DNA of 64,000 nt from Aphrophora alni (lineage: Eukaryota; Arthropoda; Insecta; Hemiptera; Aphrophoridae): contig OY740772.1 of assembly GCA_963513935.1 (NCBI GenBank), forward strand, positions 105,931,797 to 105,995,796, given 5' to 3'. The position numbers were made by a program, and so were the translations under genes. Numbering within the stretch: position 1 is the first letter of the stretch; each line of letters opens with the position of its first letter. This document shows, one piece after another, positions 1 through 12,345 of the stretch. The notes under the pieces were generated by a model. The model made no database searches. It saw only the letters and a list, made by a program, of their open reading frames with translations, and had not been told where the DNA came from.

Positions 1-1311
1 GTCGACTTTAAGTGGAGTTCATGATAATCAATCTGCAGTTTTCATGGTTGTACCAACTCATTCTGTATCAAACTTATAATTTCATAATAGCAGATTTCAG
101 TTCTAGGGACAATTCACAAACTCTGGAATTCCTTTGTTTCAACCAAATATTGAACACAATGGTTTATTGTTATTAGCAAGTAGGCTAACCACTTTTGTCC
201 CAACAGATAAATAAGTATTTTTTTTAACAGCAGAAATAATGCAGATTTCTCTCTAAATCAAACTATGAACATTATTCTTCTCCTTTACGTAGTTCCAAAA
301 GGTCTTTCAAGATGTTATCAATAACATTGTGATATGACTGCTCCTAATCCTTGATCTGAACCATCCACGGGAAAATAAATAAGTTATAATGTGATCATGA
401 ATGGTACCGTGTCTTTGATAGAGTGTAAGATCTATAAAGTTCAGCTATAAAACTCAAAATTATATAGGGAGGTAGTAATTTCTGTAACAATGAAGGAAAC
501 ATTTGGATAAAGTGATGAATCCTAAATAAAATTGTTATTCTTTAATGTTTTAGTTTTAGGAGTTTGCAAAATAGCTTCAATTTTTTCACCAGTAGTAAAA
601 AAACCCCTGACTATTAATTGTAAAACACAAATATTCTAAAGATTTTTTACCTCCTTCACATTTCTTTAGATATCTTTATTTTATTATTTTTAAAAATATT
701 GTTTAAAGCCAAAAAACCTCTTGGTCATCAACACCTTATAAAAAAAGGAACAAAAAACATATCCCACTAGATTCCTTTGGAATTGCCAAGCTTGTATTAA
801 TTATACATGCATGCCCCTGAGAGTTAGATAACTTTAATCTTGTATTTTCTAATACTGGAAGTTTTTTTTTTATCAAGTTCAATTCCTCAATATCTATTCT
901 GTCTATAAGAATGTCATCTAATAAAGCTACAGTTGTATCAATTCCATCTAAGCGGAGAAGCAGGTTTAAAGAGTCACACATTGCAATCACGAGGGTCACC
1001 ACTTAACAGAGGGACCTCGACTCACTGAGAAATGGAAGTAAAACTGGGTGAAAATATAATGAAAGTAAAAAGAAAATAAAGCAAGAATTAAAGTATCTGC
1101 AACATAGAAAAACATTATTTTTGCATCTAAAAATCTTAAGGTCATTCAAATTATTTACTCATCTAAATTAAGAAATGCTTCGTCATTTAATGAATTTCCT
1201 GGAGCCCCGTCAAGATATATACTCATCCCTCCAGCAGAGGAATTGGTACATCTACTTGTGGATATTAATAATTAATATATATTTCGAAACGTAGACATCG
1301 TTTAAAAAATG
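1..1311. other. AT-rich intergenic DNA, no gene seen
   Basis: No convincing coding sequence. A short R1-family fragment lies near 700-770, with the diagnostic order of a short hairpin-like TTTAAAG block, then CTTGGTCATCA, then CACCTTATAAAAA. The 88-residue minus-strand frame at 736-1002 has no recognisable domain and overlaps this repeat. Confidence 0.5.
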
Positions 1312-1416
1312 TTTCATACTTTAACAATTTCTAATGCAAATTGTGAAAGATCATTTAGTGCTATTAATTACAAACAACTCTCTAAGGATGATTTGAATAA
1401 TTTTGCAATATTCTAA
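1312..1416 (+). pseudogene. hAT-family transposase C-terminal remnant
   Basis: An open stretch of 34 codons carries the hAT dimerisation-domain signature: a hydrophobic lead-in, then S-N-A-N-C-E-R-S-F-S-A-I. The pattern (small residue)-x-x-x-x-E-R-x-F-S matches the conserved C-terminal block of hAT transposases, which is needed for dimerisation and DNA cutting. The frame ends at a TAA at 1414-1416, and the catalytic upstream part is not recognisable. I infer a decayed DNA transposon, not an active gene. It is too short to exclude chance entirely, but the motif is specific. Confidence 0.5.
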
Positions 1417-3220
1417 AAAGAGGTAGAGCTATTATGGCAAGTCATAGATGCAGTTGGTACAGTAATATCAAAATCAGTACAAAATTTTTTGAAAATATGG
1501 TACCAGTATTTGTAAATAAAGAATCAAATTTGTTTTCGTTACAATACAAAGTGTGCCAAAAGTATACAGTAATAATTATTTTTCTTCCTATGAACAAATA
1601 GTAAAGAACGAAGAAAGTGGATTTTGAACCTGTATTGAAAAACTGAAAATACTGGGATCGAATACGCATCTACCATCAACATGCTTGGCAATTTAACGCA
1701 TAAGAGACAAATTTGATGTAAAGAGTTCAATGATGAATGGATCAAAATCTGGACATCCTAGGATATCTATGACAGAGAAAAATGAATTGAAAGTCACCAT
1801 GAGATTTATTAACAGTCCAATAATATCTACACGACAGATCCATTTATAGATATTGAATCAGGCTTCAGTTGTGTTGAAGGATGTATTAAGCCTTTTGGAT
1901 AGGTCGGATGCATTTTGTAACATTGATTGAAGGATATTTTGAACTCTTAAAAGATTAAACAACCAAGTATTGTCAATAAAATTCAGATAAAATCAATTTA
2001 AATGTTATGAATAATTATAAAACAAACCATTATTGGGTACTATAATGTCATTATTAATTAATGTTATCCTATAAAAAAATACTATATTTATATAGTACAG
2101 CTTATTTTAAGGTACAGCTTATACCTTATAAAGACAGTTGTAAAGTAATTTAGTAAACAGAGGAGGCTTTAAAATTACCAAAATCATAGGTCAATGTTGT
2201 CAAATAACATGGTACAACAAAATTTAGAGGGTTTAAAAAGTGATTCCAGAGTTTATAATAGGGTAGATAGAAAGTTAACTTTTTGCCACTATTGTTGGAA
2301 GTCTAATAGTTCTAATCTAATAGAGATAGGAAGAGAGCATATCTAATAAACAGATTCTTTAGCTTTCTGCTTGGAAAGATCTTTCAACATGAAATCAGGA
2401 TCAATAATATTTTGAACTTTGTTTCAATTCCATGTGCTGCTTATGATCTCAGTAAAGTGTGAGTAAACTATTTAGGCTGACAAAAATATTGGGAAAAGTA
2501 TCTATGAACAACATTGTCTCAAGATGGCTACCACAAGGTAGCATTTATCCTAAAATTAGCAATTCCTCGAGGAGCTCATTTGATATCACAATCACACCCA
2601 GCTATCAAAATTTCCTGGGATGATAATAATAATTTCTTATTATAATAGAGGAATTTGAAACTACCACTATGATTTTCTATTAGCTCAAACCACTCTGCCT
2701 GAGAACCGATTGCAGTATCCAAAACTTGGTAATAAAAATTTACTATAAAAGAGATCTTTCCTACCTCAAGTGGATCATCTACAGCTACACTTTCATCGGA
2801 AAACTTTTTTTAATATTTTTCTTTGCCTAACTTTAATTTCATCTACAAATTCAGGATTGGATTCAAGGTTTTCAGCTAGCTCCTTTGCAACAGGTTTTTG
2901 CACTGTTGAGATTACACTGTTGAATACAAAATACTCTGACCTTGTATTCTAAAAAAATACTCTTGACACCGCCAATCAAGTATGCAGCACTCTGTAAGCT
3001 TAGAGATGTTTTCTGAAGGACTTTACTGACTATGTTTATTTAAAAAAATCTCACACCAGGAAAGTTAACAACAAAGAATCTGAAATCCTCCTGCTTTTAA
3101 CCAATTACAATGGCACCATTTCTTGAAAAGCAGCATTTCACTGTTGGTAGTGACCACATAAACAGTGTAGTACCATAGAAAAAGGAATTAGAATAAGAAA
3201 GTCACAGCCCATGTTAAACA
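1417..3220. other. Intergenic DNA, no gene seen
   Basis: AT-rich and full of stop codons in all frames. The short open frames (under 80 codons) have low-complexity, AT-driven composition. I see no repeat family member or RNA gene here. Confidence 0.45.
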
Positions 3221-3223
3221 GCA

Positions 3224-3490
3224 TGATACGAGGGCGATCGGCCCCTAGGAGCGCCACTAGTTGTTTTGTAGCAGTTCTTTTTTTCAAGTAGTTTCGGTTG
3301 CTGCCACCGTGTCACCCCAGCGCTGTATTTCCACAGCCAGCCCTGTCAAGCCTACCCCACTCCGTCAGCATGACAGCTGGTCTACGTAACTGGTCTTGTA
3401 ATACAGTAGCCAAGCCTTTGCTACTAGCGCTTTCTGTTGTCCAGTAACCAAACTAAGGATATTTTGGCGATCGAGGGCATCACGCTAAAG
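3224..3490. other. GC-rich island in AT-rich DNA, possible unclassified repeat
   Basis: About 265 bp with clearly higher GC than its surroundings, bounded on both sides by a GGCGATCG block (about 3231 and 3467). It has no open frame of note. It could be a short non-autonomous mobile element or the remains of a regulatory or first-exon region. The sequence alone does not decide. Confidence 0.3.
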
Positions 3491-6400
3491 CCTATACTTG
3501 TGACCTTCTTATTCCAATTCCTTCTTCTATGGCAGTACACTCTTCATTAGAGTACCCAAGATATTCAAGGGCTCTATCTGGATCTTTAATTACTAATCTT
3601 GCTACAGGGTTTCACAGTTCAAGGAGAAATATATTTCATCAAAATACTCTATTGATGGGTGAATGCATAGAAACAATTATATACCTACTGTACGGTATAA
3701 ATAAATATATATATATATAGCCATTGGGGATCTTAAATCTGCATCGTTATCCACTAGGTTCAATGAATGATTTCCACATGACACGAAGAAAACACATGGG
3801 TTAATTTAAGATTTCATTTCTGTAAGCCTACACTTTTTCCTCTAATGATAAAACCATTGTTATAACCTTGGCCAAGCATTTTTAAAAGCAGAATGTACCT
3901 TTTGAAAGGTCATTTAGAAAGTAATCTGTCAAATCAACGAAAAAAACAGTTCTTTTCTAAAAAAATAACAACTTGAATTCACCATGTTATTGTATTGGGA
4001 GTCCAAGTTATTTCAAACTGAATTGAACAAAACTAAAAATTGAAAATAAAATTGGTGGAATTTATTGTAATCAATGTTCAAGGTAAGTTTTTTGACTGTA
4101 AGATAACTATTGTAATTATTTTGCTGTCGTTAGTAGACAAGACAAAAGATCCTCAAACAAGGTTAACTATTGAGCGTGTTGGTCAGAAAAAAAATTGGTA
4201 TATCTATTCTAAGTTGGTACCATAAATATATAACAATAAAACATTTTTATAATTTAGTCTTGTTTATGAGAACTGTATTTTTAAGATGCCATAGACAAGA
4301 AGACAAACAAAACTGAGCATTTTTGTTCACATATTTTTACTAAAACTGTCTCATTTGTTAAGTGATGTGAATAACAACTAATCTTCCATTACATTGGCAG
4401 CAGTGTTTTTAATAAGTGTTGATGGTAACAAATTGGTTTACACTCAGTTGAATACCCTCTTCAGTTATTGAACAAATGAAATGATAGATGGTTCTAACCA
4501 ATATGAACAAAGTAGACAAATATTTGATTTTGTAATTAGACATATATATGTAATAAGTTTTATTAGACCTAAATTTATCCAAAGAAAGTTTCTTTATTTG
4601 GTTCCTTCATCTCTTAAAATCAGAAACCCGTATTTCGGTTTTTCTTTTTCGTGATTTTAATTTTTCGTTTTAATATAAAAATATTTAAACTTTTCTTTGT
4701 GTTTATTACGAAGAATTGTTGGTCATTGTTATGGTGTATTTATATGATGTCCAATATGAACAAATTGTTATGGTTTTTACTTCCAAGATTTGTGTTTGGA
4801 GAAACAAAATTTATATTACATTTGTCATTATGATTTTTTATTACAAAATCAAGTTAAAACTATAGACGTTAAGAAAATGTCCGGTAAAATCAATTTACTA
4901 ATATCTTTAATAAAAACCACTACACAAATTGCTATAATTTGTTGTCTATTTAATGACAACTGCAGGTATTCATTACTTATTTCTTTACATATTCTTTTAT
5001 CATTTTACTCACATACTATGTCACTCACATTTTTATTTTAACACACATGTGTTATGTGAAGTATACAACTCAATAGTGCTGTCTATTTAAATTGATGATG
5101 AACAGCGAAATAAAAGCAGATTTGATCTGAGCAAATCAATTATCAGGAAAAGGATTCAAATCCAGCAGTATTTAAATGATAACGCCATAACAGGTAGGTC
5201 ATTGAAAGCTATGAAAGAAGGCTTTGAGGATTTAATTAAAGATGCCAACTTCACAGTATGGCATGGGAAAAGTGTTGGTGATGGAGACATGAAAGAAATT
5301 TGGATAGAAGGTTTGACTATAGTTTTTATAAATTTGAGAGCATCTCCTTATTAATTATTAAGCTCTATTTTAAACAATATGGCAGATGAGGTTTTGAGCA
5401 AAGAGGTGGCTGACAATAAAGTATATATCTTTAAAAAAGCTATACAGAGTAACGTAGTAGGAGAGAAAACACAAACTCATTGGGCCTATTGTCATGTAGG
5501 CATGACATGGACCACTAGGAAATATTTGCAAATTATTAGACAGAAGATTAATTAGTCCAGTCTAAAAAATAATAAAATTTTGTACCAAGAAAATCAAACA
5601 TTATACAAACTCTATGATGACCTATCATTGCAAGCTCATAAAAATTAAAAAAGCTAAAATACAATATGAACATGTACTGTGTATGGTTGATAATTGGCAA
5701 GTTACTCTACTAAGAGGATTTTGCCAGTGAAGGACAATCTGGGACAGGATGGGAAGATATGAGGAAGATTAACATTCTAATTTAATGTAAGATAGGAGAC
5801 AATGGGTACAGGTGTTCAACCACCTCAGGTCTGTAGTTAAGTTAAGAAGTTAGGTATGCTGATTGCAAAATATGTTTTTTGTTGCTTTTCGAGTTTCACA
5901 TCCTTCTATGAGTCAGAATATGGGATTTATTAAATTATGTGCTCTATATTATTATTTAAGAAAGTAATACCGAAAATTTACATCCATATTTATGTGCCCT
6001 TTTAGAAACTTAGTAAAATTGATTTTTTCCAAATATTTATTCAATTTATAACAACCTACTCAAATTGGTCAAAATTTGAAAATTTTAATTTTGTATTTAA
6101 TAGTATTAGTTCTAATTCTTTATTATAAAAAAGGAGTTTGTTAAAGAATAGGACTGTCACTCAAACAGTGGCACACAGGTTTCCTAACCAACTTTATACG
6201 TACATAATACATGATTACATACTTGAATTCTGTAGCTCAATAAAAATTGATCTCCTTCCAGTTGGTGTCAAACAGATCTTCATCCTTGTTCCTACGGCCA
6301 TCATGAATTTAAATAAGTAGGAATCTAACAATCTCTACTGGTTCCACATTCTTTCTGTGTCTGGTAAAATACTATCCAATACACGCCAACAACGTTTCAG

Positions 6401-6950
6401 CTATTCTGTCAGGTCAGGTTCTGTTTGTTCAATTTATGTCAATAAAAAATCGTTTACAAATGACAGTCCTCTTCTTGAACAGACCCAGAAGAAGTTATTC
6501 GGAAAATTACAAATTTGAATCCTCAGTGATTTTGATCCTGAGTGAAGGCCAGTGACAAGACAAAATCGATGCCGGGAAGTATATGCAATACTGTCAACAT
6601 CCGTGGTTCATGGCCTATCTCCCTTATTGCAGGCGCTACGCTAACTACAAGCCGAGACAACCGTATTCTATGGGTTAATTGCTTTGTTTTCTAAGAGATA
6701 TAAAAATTCATAAAATATTTTTTATACACAATTTTTTTTTACCAAATTTGTGTCTGTGTAATAACTCACAAGGTTTTAAAAGTTATTAATTTATGAAGAA
6801 AAAAAATTAGGCAAATTTATATTGGTATAAATTTATCAATAATAACGTTTAAATATATTTATTACGAAACATAACTAGTATTTTTTTTGTATCAGACATA
6901 AAAACTAGTAATTGTAGAATATTACAACTCACAAGTTTGTATAACTGCAT
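3491..6950. other. Intergenic DNA, no recognised gene
   Basis: Very AT-rich. A 57-codon frame starts with ATG at 5379 and ends near 5552, inside a region (5090-5700) of slightly lower AT that reads like a decayed coding sequence. I do not recognise it in any frame. A (TA)n tract lies at about 3706-3719. No RNA gene was seen. Confidence 0.4.
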
Positions 6951-6995
6951 CTTGTGGGCGTTTATTTCTTTTGTTTGAATTAATCATCATCTGAC

Positions 6996-7056
6996 TTTCA
7001 GATTAATCAAACGCGTTTCAACGACAAAGTGCCCGTCCTCAGTGATACACGAGTTA
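6996..7056 (-). repeat. Degenerate hammerhead-like/foldback remnant
   Basis: On the minus strand the order is GTATCA, CTGAGGA (a match to the hammerhead core CUGANGA), a short imperfect hairpin, GAAAC-GC-GTT, then TGAT. The layout is the same as the better copy at 58,915-58,959, including the flanking ACGCGTTTC and CGTCCTCAGTGATACACGAG words. The cleavage triplet is GTT and helix II is weak, so this is read as a decayed family member. Confidence 0.3.
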
Positions 7057-7149
7057 CAATCACAAAGTAAACGTAAATTTTGTGAGATCTTGTGTTCGAG
7101 TTATATTCTATCTAATATTATCACACAAGTCAAGCTCGACATTTATTTA

Positions 7150-8020
7150 TAATCATCATCTGATAGTGGCTGAGCTAGTTCAATGCTGTCTTCATTACGA
7201 CTGACACCACTAGTAGTAGAATCGTCTCCTAAACAAAATATCATTTCACCCCTACGTCTTCCATTGTACCAACCTTTTCCCAATACTTTCCTTCATTAAA
7301 TGTTTCATGCTCTATATTTTTTTCCAGTAAGATGGTCCAACTACAACCAGAGCATCATTTACAAGTTCACTCGCTGTGAATCTTCCCTGTTGGATTTTTG
7401 TAACGTACGTAGTACTTTAGGACCATAGTCCATAGGAACTAGATCGTGTTAAAGTCGTTTACGTACAGTGTGGCCAAGAACACTCAAAATTTTAGACTTT
7501 ATATATATTATTTTCTTGGCAGGTTCGAGCCGCTGAAAAGCTTCAATCAGGGTATTTCTCTCGTCAAAAATTTCTCCATGTCTTTTAACCTACTCAGACA
7601 TAACGGTATGTTATTTATCGGGTACCTTATTACGATGTTCAGTGCTGGGACAGTACCATGATGGCGCCCATTAACTAGATCGTCTCCGACAGTAGATTGA
7701 CGTATGTTTATCTAAGACTAGGTATCGATTACTACTGTAAGTTTCGAAACATTCTTCGATCTGAATCATGTCCAACTAAGAGGTCTATGACAGCTCTATG
7801 GATTTCTTAATCACATTTCTCGTCTAGAGACGACTGCCTTCCGTTGTTTAATCAACGACATACATTTCCTTACCGACGCGACGTGGCGCCAATAACTTGT
7901 TAAAACACAAAGCGAAGAATGACTTATCGTAGTATCTTAGGTCACAACCTTAATATATGTCACTGTTCACCAACCCTAACTTTTTCCCCTTTCCTACCCC
8001 CCCCCCACGTTGTTTAAAGG
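7150..8020. other. Intergenic DNA, no gene seen
   Basis: No domain is recognisable in any frame. A run of nine C lies near 7998-8006. Nothing else stands out. Confidence 0.4.
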
Positions 8021-8021
8021 C

Positions 8022-8240
8022 AACTTCTGTTGTAAAAGAACATACAACTAAAACCCCTAGCCCTCGAAGACTCTAATAGCACCAGAGTCGAAAAAGAACA
8101 AAAGTTGATCAATAGAGATCTGATAGGAAAGATGAAAGAGAAGGATCTAACCCAAGATTACATGAAAAAAGGTGTAGATCCATCAAGGTTCCCTCGGGAT
8201 TTCCAAGCCCGTGTTCACTAATGAGCCTCTAAGGGGCCAA
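8022..8240 (+). repeat. Dispersed repeat family R1, copy
   Basis: Copy of a roughly 220-260-bp dispersed repeat present many times in the window. Shared blocks in order: CTCGAA-ACTCTAATAGC, a GGAAAAGAACAA word, TTGGTCAA-AGAGA, TGATAGGAAAGATGAAAGAGA, GGATCTAACCCAAGATTACA, GTGTAGATCCA, then TGAGCC-CTGAGG. It has no coding capacity. It is probably a non-autonomous mobile element; its class is unknown. Confidence 0.6.
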
Positions 8241-8489
8241 CCTAAATCTATGACGTAAATCAAATCCCTCCACTAAATCAACATTCTACTCCACCTTTGA
8301 AATAAATTTCAAACCCAACTAATTATTAAATATTTCTACAAACATTTTCTATGCTTAGATTTATAATTATATCCAATACGTCTTTTTAGAAGTGAAGTCA
8401 ACACCTAGCGGATTTTTTATGAATTGTTTTCTATTAGTCTTTCCATCCTGTTCTCCAACAATCTGTCTACAATAATTTTTCTTGTTGTT

Positions 8490-8700
8490 TTAAAGTTGAA
8501 AAATCTTTCGGTCACCTTATAAAAAATGAAAGATAAAATAAAAACCCTTAGCTCTCTAATACTCTAATTGCGTCAGGGTCAGAAAAGAACAAAAGTTGGT
8601 CAATAAAGAAAAGATTGAGAGAGGGATCTTACCCAAGATCTAGCTACAATCCATCGTTATTGCCAAACTCGTTCCCACTATAATGAGCTCCTGAGGGTTA
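8490..8700 (+). repeat. Dispersed repeat family R1, copy
   Basis: Same block order as at 8022-8240, starting with the upstream TCTTTCGGTCACCTTATAAAAA section that the other copy lacks, and ending at the GAGCTCCTGAGGGTT block. The first and second copies are only about 250 bp apart and in the same direction. Confidence 0.6.
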
Positions 8701-8725
8701 TTGAAAGGAAAATTGTATGTATTGT

Positions 8726-8780
8726 GGTTAGGTTAGGTTAGGTTAGGTTAGGTTAGGTTAGGTTAGGTTAGGTTAGGTTA
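8726..8780 (+). repeat. Interstitial telomere-type (GGTTA)n array
   Basis: Eleven perfect tandem GGTTA units, equal to the insect telomeric repeat TTAGG. The array abuts the end of an R1 copy. A short, degenerate array of the opposite orientation (CCTAA-rich) lies near 57,530-57,625. The location is internal, so this is an interstitial array and not a chromosome end. Confidence 0.8.
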
Positions 8781-9237
8781 GTTTAGTTTCTTAATTAATC
8801 GATAAACATCTGCTCAAAGAGAAAATCTTCAAAATTTGGAGTTATAGTTAGGCAAAACATAGAATTATCTAGCGCATTTACTATTTATAAGTATTAGTAA
8901 AACAAAAAAAAAAGATTAGTTTAATTTTTTTAAAAATGGGTTTATTAAAACAAATTTTAATATTAAAAATCCACAGGTTATTATTTTTTTACTGGGTTGT
9001 TATTTATCAGTAAAAAAAAAAAAATCCTATAACTCATCTTGCTTTAAGCCCCGTTGGCACTTGCTCTGTTTCTCAACAGGTTAATTGATTGTATTGTTGT
9101 GTTGTTTAGATGTATTTAAAACACTGACTTATGATTATTTAAATGTACATGATATTTAGGGATCCTTTTCTTCTTACTGTTTAAAGGCAAAACAAATCTC
9201 TCGACGGACGTGAAGGAATAGTGATAAACACTATTAC

Positions 9238-9310
9238 AAGGATCCGATTGTATTATATTGTAAGGTTAGAATGGGTAAGTACCATAATGGTGACCATCGA
9301 CTTGTTTTCA
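9238..9310 (+). repeat. Terminal fragment of dispersed repeat family R2
   Basis: The string GGATCC-ATTGTATTATATTGTA followed by GGGTAAGTACCATAATGG matches the end of the R2 copies at about 13,566 and, inverted, at about 58,127. Only this end is clear here. Confidence 0.4.
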
Positions 9311-9764
9311 TTCCTATCTACAATGTTTGAAAAACAGGAAAACAAAGTGTACAAATTATTATTAAAAAGTATCAAAATTCGTATAATTATTCCTGCTTAA
9401 ACTACTTTTCTATTCAGAGTGAACATAGAAAGTCTAAACTTCTTTATAAATATAGTGACAAAACCATAAAGTTCGAATCATTATGTCAATTATGTAACGT
9501 AAACTTGATTGATAGACTAATCGACTAATCGATTCCGATATCGATTGATTGACTATCGACCATTCTATTGACACATCCTCTGCGGTATCGTCTGAGACTA
9601 CAGATTTGTATAATTTATAAAATCGTAAAAGGATGTGAAAATAGCGGTTGTGAGAGGAATTTTGAGCGGATATGGCGCGTGATTGAAGTGAAATATAATC
9701 CCGACTGCCACGAGCAGGCTGCTTTGGGAGTGGGGGAGTCTCGCACTATCATAGTACTTACCCA

Positions 9765-10640
9765 GCCCAGTCATACAATGTAATGTCTAAAAGTTGGTTT
9801 CTTGAGGCTTGTAGGAAACGTTAAATAATTGTATTGGTAATTCAAGGAGTCTTATCCAGTAGGGGAAGTTTGTTTAAAACAGTTGTTTAACAGGTTTTCC
9901 TAACCTCGCAATTGCGTATATCACTACTTATCAGTTAGGTCCTAGCGTACTTCGTGGATACGACTAGCTTCGCTAGTATCAGTGTCTCGTACCTATCGGG
10001 CCTCGAAGCTGTACATAAGTTAAAGAGCCTCTACTCACTACCTCCTTGTCAGCGTAACTATACAAATACCGTATCACATTTTCTTGAGAGGTAAATGTTC
10101 GAAATTTAATTTTGACATTAATTTCGCTATTTGTCGTCGTAGAGAGATCTGGTTGGTACCATTACATGCAGAATTGAAATCTGTAAGTTTGTATCTAATT
10201 TAGTGTGTTATAAGTTGAATAACACACAAGATATGAACACAAATCTTTATAAAATAGAGACAATTTTGACAGTTGGTACCATTACATGCAGAATTGAAAT
10301 CTGTAAGTTTGTATCTAATTTAGTGTGTTATAAGTTGAATAACACACAAGATATGAACACAAATCTGTATAAAATAGAGACAATTTTGAGATTAAATTTT
10401 GTATTTAACAAAACTGTTTAAAATAGAAACAATTTTGACAGTTGGTACGATTAAATGCGTAATTGAAATCTGCAAATTTTTATGTAATTTACCTTGTTAT
10501 AAGTTGAATAAGTCATGAGATATGAACAAAAAATAACTGTTTAAAATGGCCGGCATTTTAACACTTTCAATTACAATTTTCTAAAGTACTAAGATTAACT
10601 GTAATCAATAGGTAAATTGTAGTGTTATCAGTCAGGTATA
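9765..10640 (+). repeat. Dispersed repeat family R2, copy with internal 120-bp tandem duplication
   Basis: This stretch aligns by eye with 58,180-58,760. Shared blocks include AAAAGTTGGTTTC, ATCCAGTAGG-GAAGTTT, AAAACAGTTGTT, GTGTGTTATAAGTT and an AAATGGC-GCCATTTT block. A 120-bp unit beginning near 10,153 is repeated almost perfectly at 10,273, with a third partial unit at about 10,441. No coding capacity was found, so it is likely a non-autonomous transposable element. Confidence 0.55.
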
Positions 10641-10734
10641 GATAAGAGTGCCCAAAAAAATGTCATACGTCTAATGGGCTAGCCCTTAAACTTACACTCT
10701 CTTCATGGTTTCACTACAGTATGGGTTTGACCAT

Positions 10735-10855
10735 CCCGAGGGTTATAATTGATTCTATATTTTCATCTCTCTCTTTCATCTTTCCTATCAGATTTCTCTT
10801 TATCACTCTTGTTATTTTTCAACCAAGGCGCTATTAAAGTATTCAGAGAATAGGA
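10735..10855 (-). repeat. Dispersed repeat family R1, inverted partial copy
   Basis: Reverse-complement of the R1 block order: CTCTCTTTCATCTTTCCTATCAGA, then CTTGTTATTTTTC, then an ATT-AAGTATTC block. Confidence 0.5.
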
Positions 10856-11925
10856 GTTTTTATTTTATGTTCCTTCCTCATGTTTTTTTGTAAGTACACA
10901 GCTGCCGAGCGCCTGCTAAAGTTAAGCGTTGACCCACCTTTCTTAACTGTATATTGAGTAAGATTACAGCATATGAGGTCTGGGGTGAGAAGCACCGGAA
11001 GTTGTAAAAAATGAATTGGTGACAATAGATTCTAGTTAGCCGAAGAATGGAACTGACTTGAATAATTTATAGACACGAACAGGAAGTTCTATTGTTGGGA
11101 GAACTCTTTCCCGTCAGTTGAATATTATAATGAGTTTATTTTACTATTTAAATAAGTGTAATTGATAAATTTCTGACAACTTATAGAGCTCTGGACGATG
11201 AATATAAAGATTTGGGAAAATCTTCCATGTTAATGTGAATAATTGAATTGAAAAAAAAGAGTAAAATTGTGGTTATTATTAAGATAGCTTAAGGGTGGAA
11301 AGTTGAAGTAGCATTCGTAAATAAATAGGACCTAATTTGCAATTATCAGTTTTTTTTAAATAAAGATTAATAATGTACTAAGAGTTACCATTGCACTTAT
11401 CAATAAAGTGGTACAAGATCAATAGCTTATTTTATATAAAAAAACAAAAACCAACAAAATGTAAAACTCTTGCTCGAAAGCACACATCAAATACAATTAC
11501 ATTATGTTTAATGTAGGCCTATATGTTGAGAACAAACTTATAAAACCAACATTGTCCGAAATAAACGCTTTTAGATTGGGAGTTTTTAAAATAATCAAAG
11601 TTCAAATTAGATGTAATTTAATATTCAATTTTGATCTTTTTACCATATCAAAAAAAATAAATAAAATAACAAACCTTATCCTAAGATTGTGCAAAGGGGA
11701 AATACCCAGTGACGTTTATCAATTTGTACGTTGGTACAACTGACCGGTCAAAATTAACTAACCTAACTTTTATCAATTCAAAACAAAGTCTAGTATTTTA
11801 AAGAAACTGTACGTTCTGAATTTCATATTTTTTAATAATTTGTAATTTTCAACAAGTTTTTTTTTTAATCCGGTAAAATTTTAACACCGGTTTCACAAAT
11901 GACAACAAACTTTTTCCGTCTAGTT
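10856..11925. other. Intergenic DNA, no recognised gene
   Basis: AT-rich. A 79-codon frame at 11,504-11,743 has no recognisable motif and an isoleucine/asparagine/lysine-rich composition expected from AT-rich DNA. Confidence 0.4.
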
Positions 11926-11929
11926 TTTG

Positions 11930-12185
11930 TTTTTTCTTGTTGTTTAAAGGCGAAAATCCTCTCTGTCATCATCACCTTATTAAAAAGAAGAAGATAACCT
12001 AAAATTCCCAAGTCCTCGAATAATCTAATAGCGTCATAGTCGGAAAGGAACAACAGTTGGTCAATAGAGACCAAATAGGAAAAGAGAAAGAGAGTGATCT
12101 AATCCAAGACTACACGAAAAAATATGTAGGATCCACCTAGTATCCTCAGGTCCACACCCGCACGCTATGAGTGAGCTTCTGAGGG
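11930..12185 (+). repeat. Dispersed repeat family R1, near full-length copy
   Basis: Contains all R1 blocks, from CTTGTTGTTTAAAGGCGAAAA through CACCTTATTAAAA, the GTCGGAAAGGAAC word, GACCAAATAGGAAAAG and the terminal GAGCTTCTGAGGGT. It is useful for defining the family ends. Confidence 0.6.
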
Positions 12186-12189
12186 TGTT

Positions 12190-12345
12190 CTTCTTCTCTT
12201 TCATCTTTAATCTGGTATCTTTTGACCAACTCTTGTTCATTCCCGACCCTACCGGTATTAGAGAATTCGAAGGCTAAGTTCCAGACCCCATGGTCCACTT
12301 TAAATTTATTTAAAGCCTGGGTAGAATATGGGATGAATTCTAGTA
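12190..12345 (-). repeat. Dispersed repeat family R1, inverted partial copy
   Basis: Starts immediately after the forward copy at 11,930-12,185. It runs in the opposite direction (CTCTTTCATCTTTAATCTGGTATC, TTGACCAACTCTTGTTC, a TTCCCGACCC word). The head-to-head pair would form a large imperfect hairpin. Confidence 0.45.
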
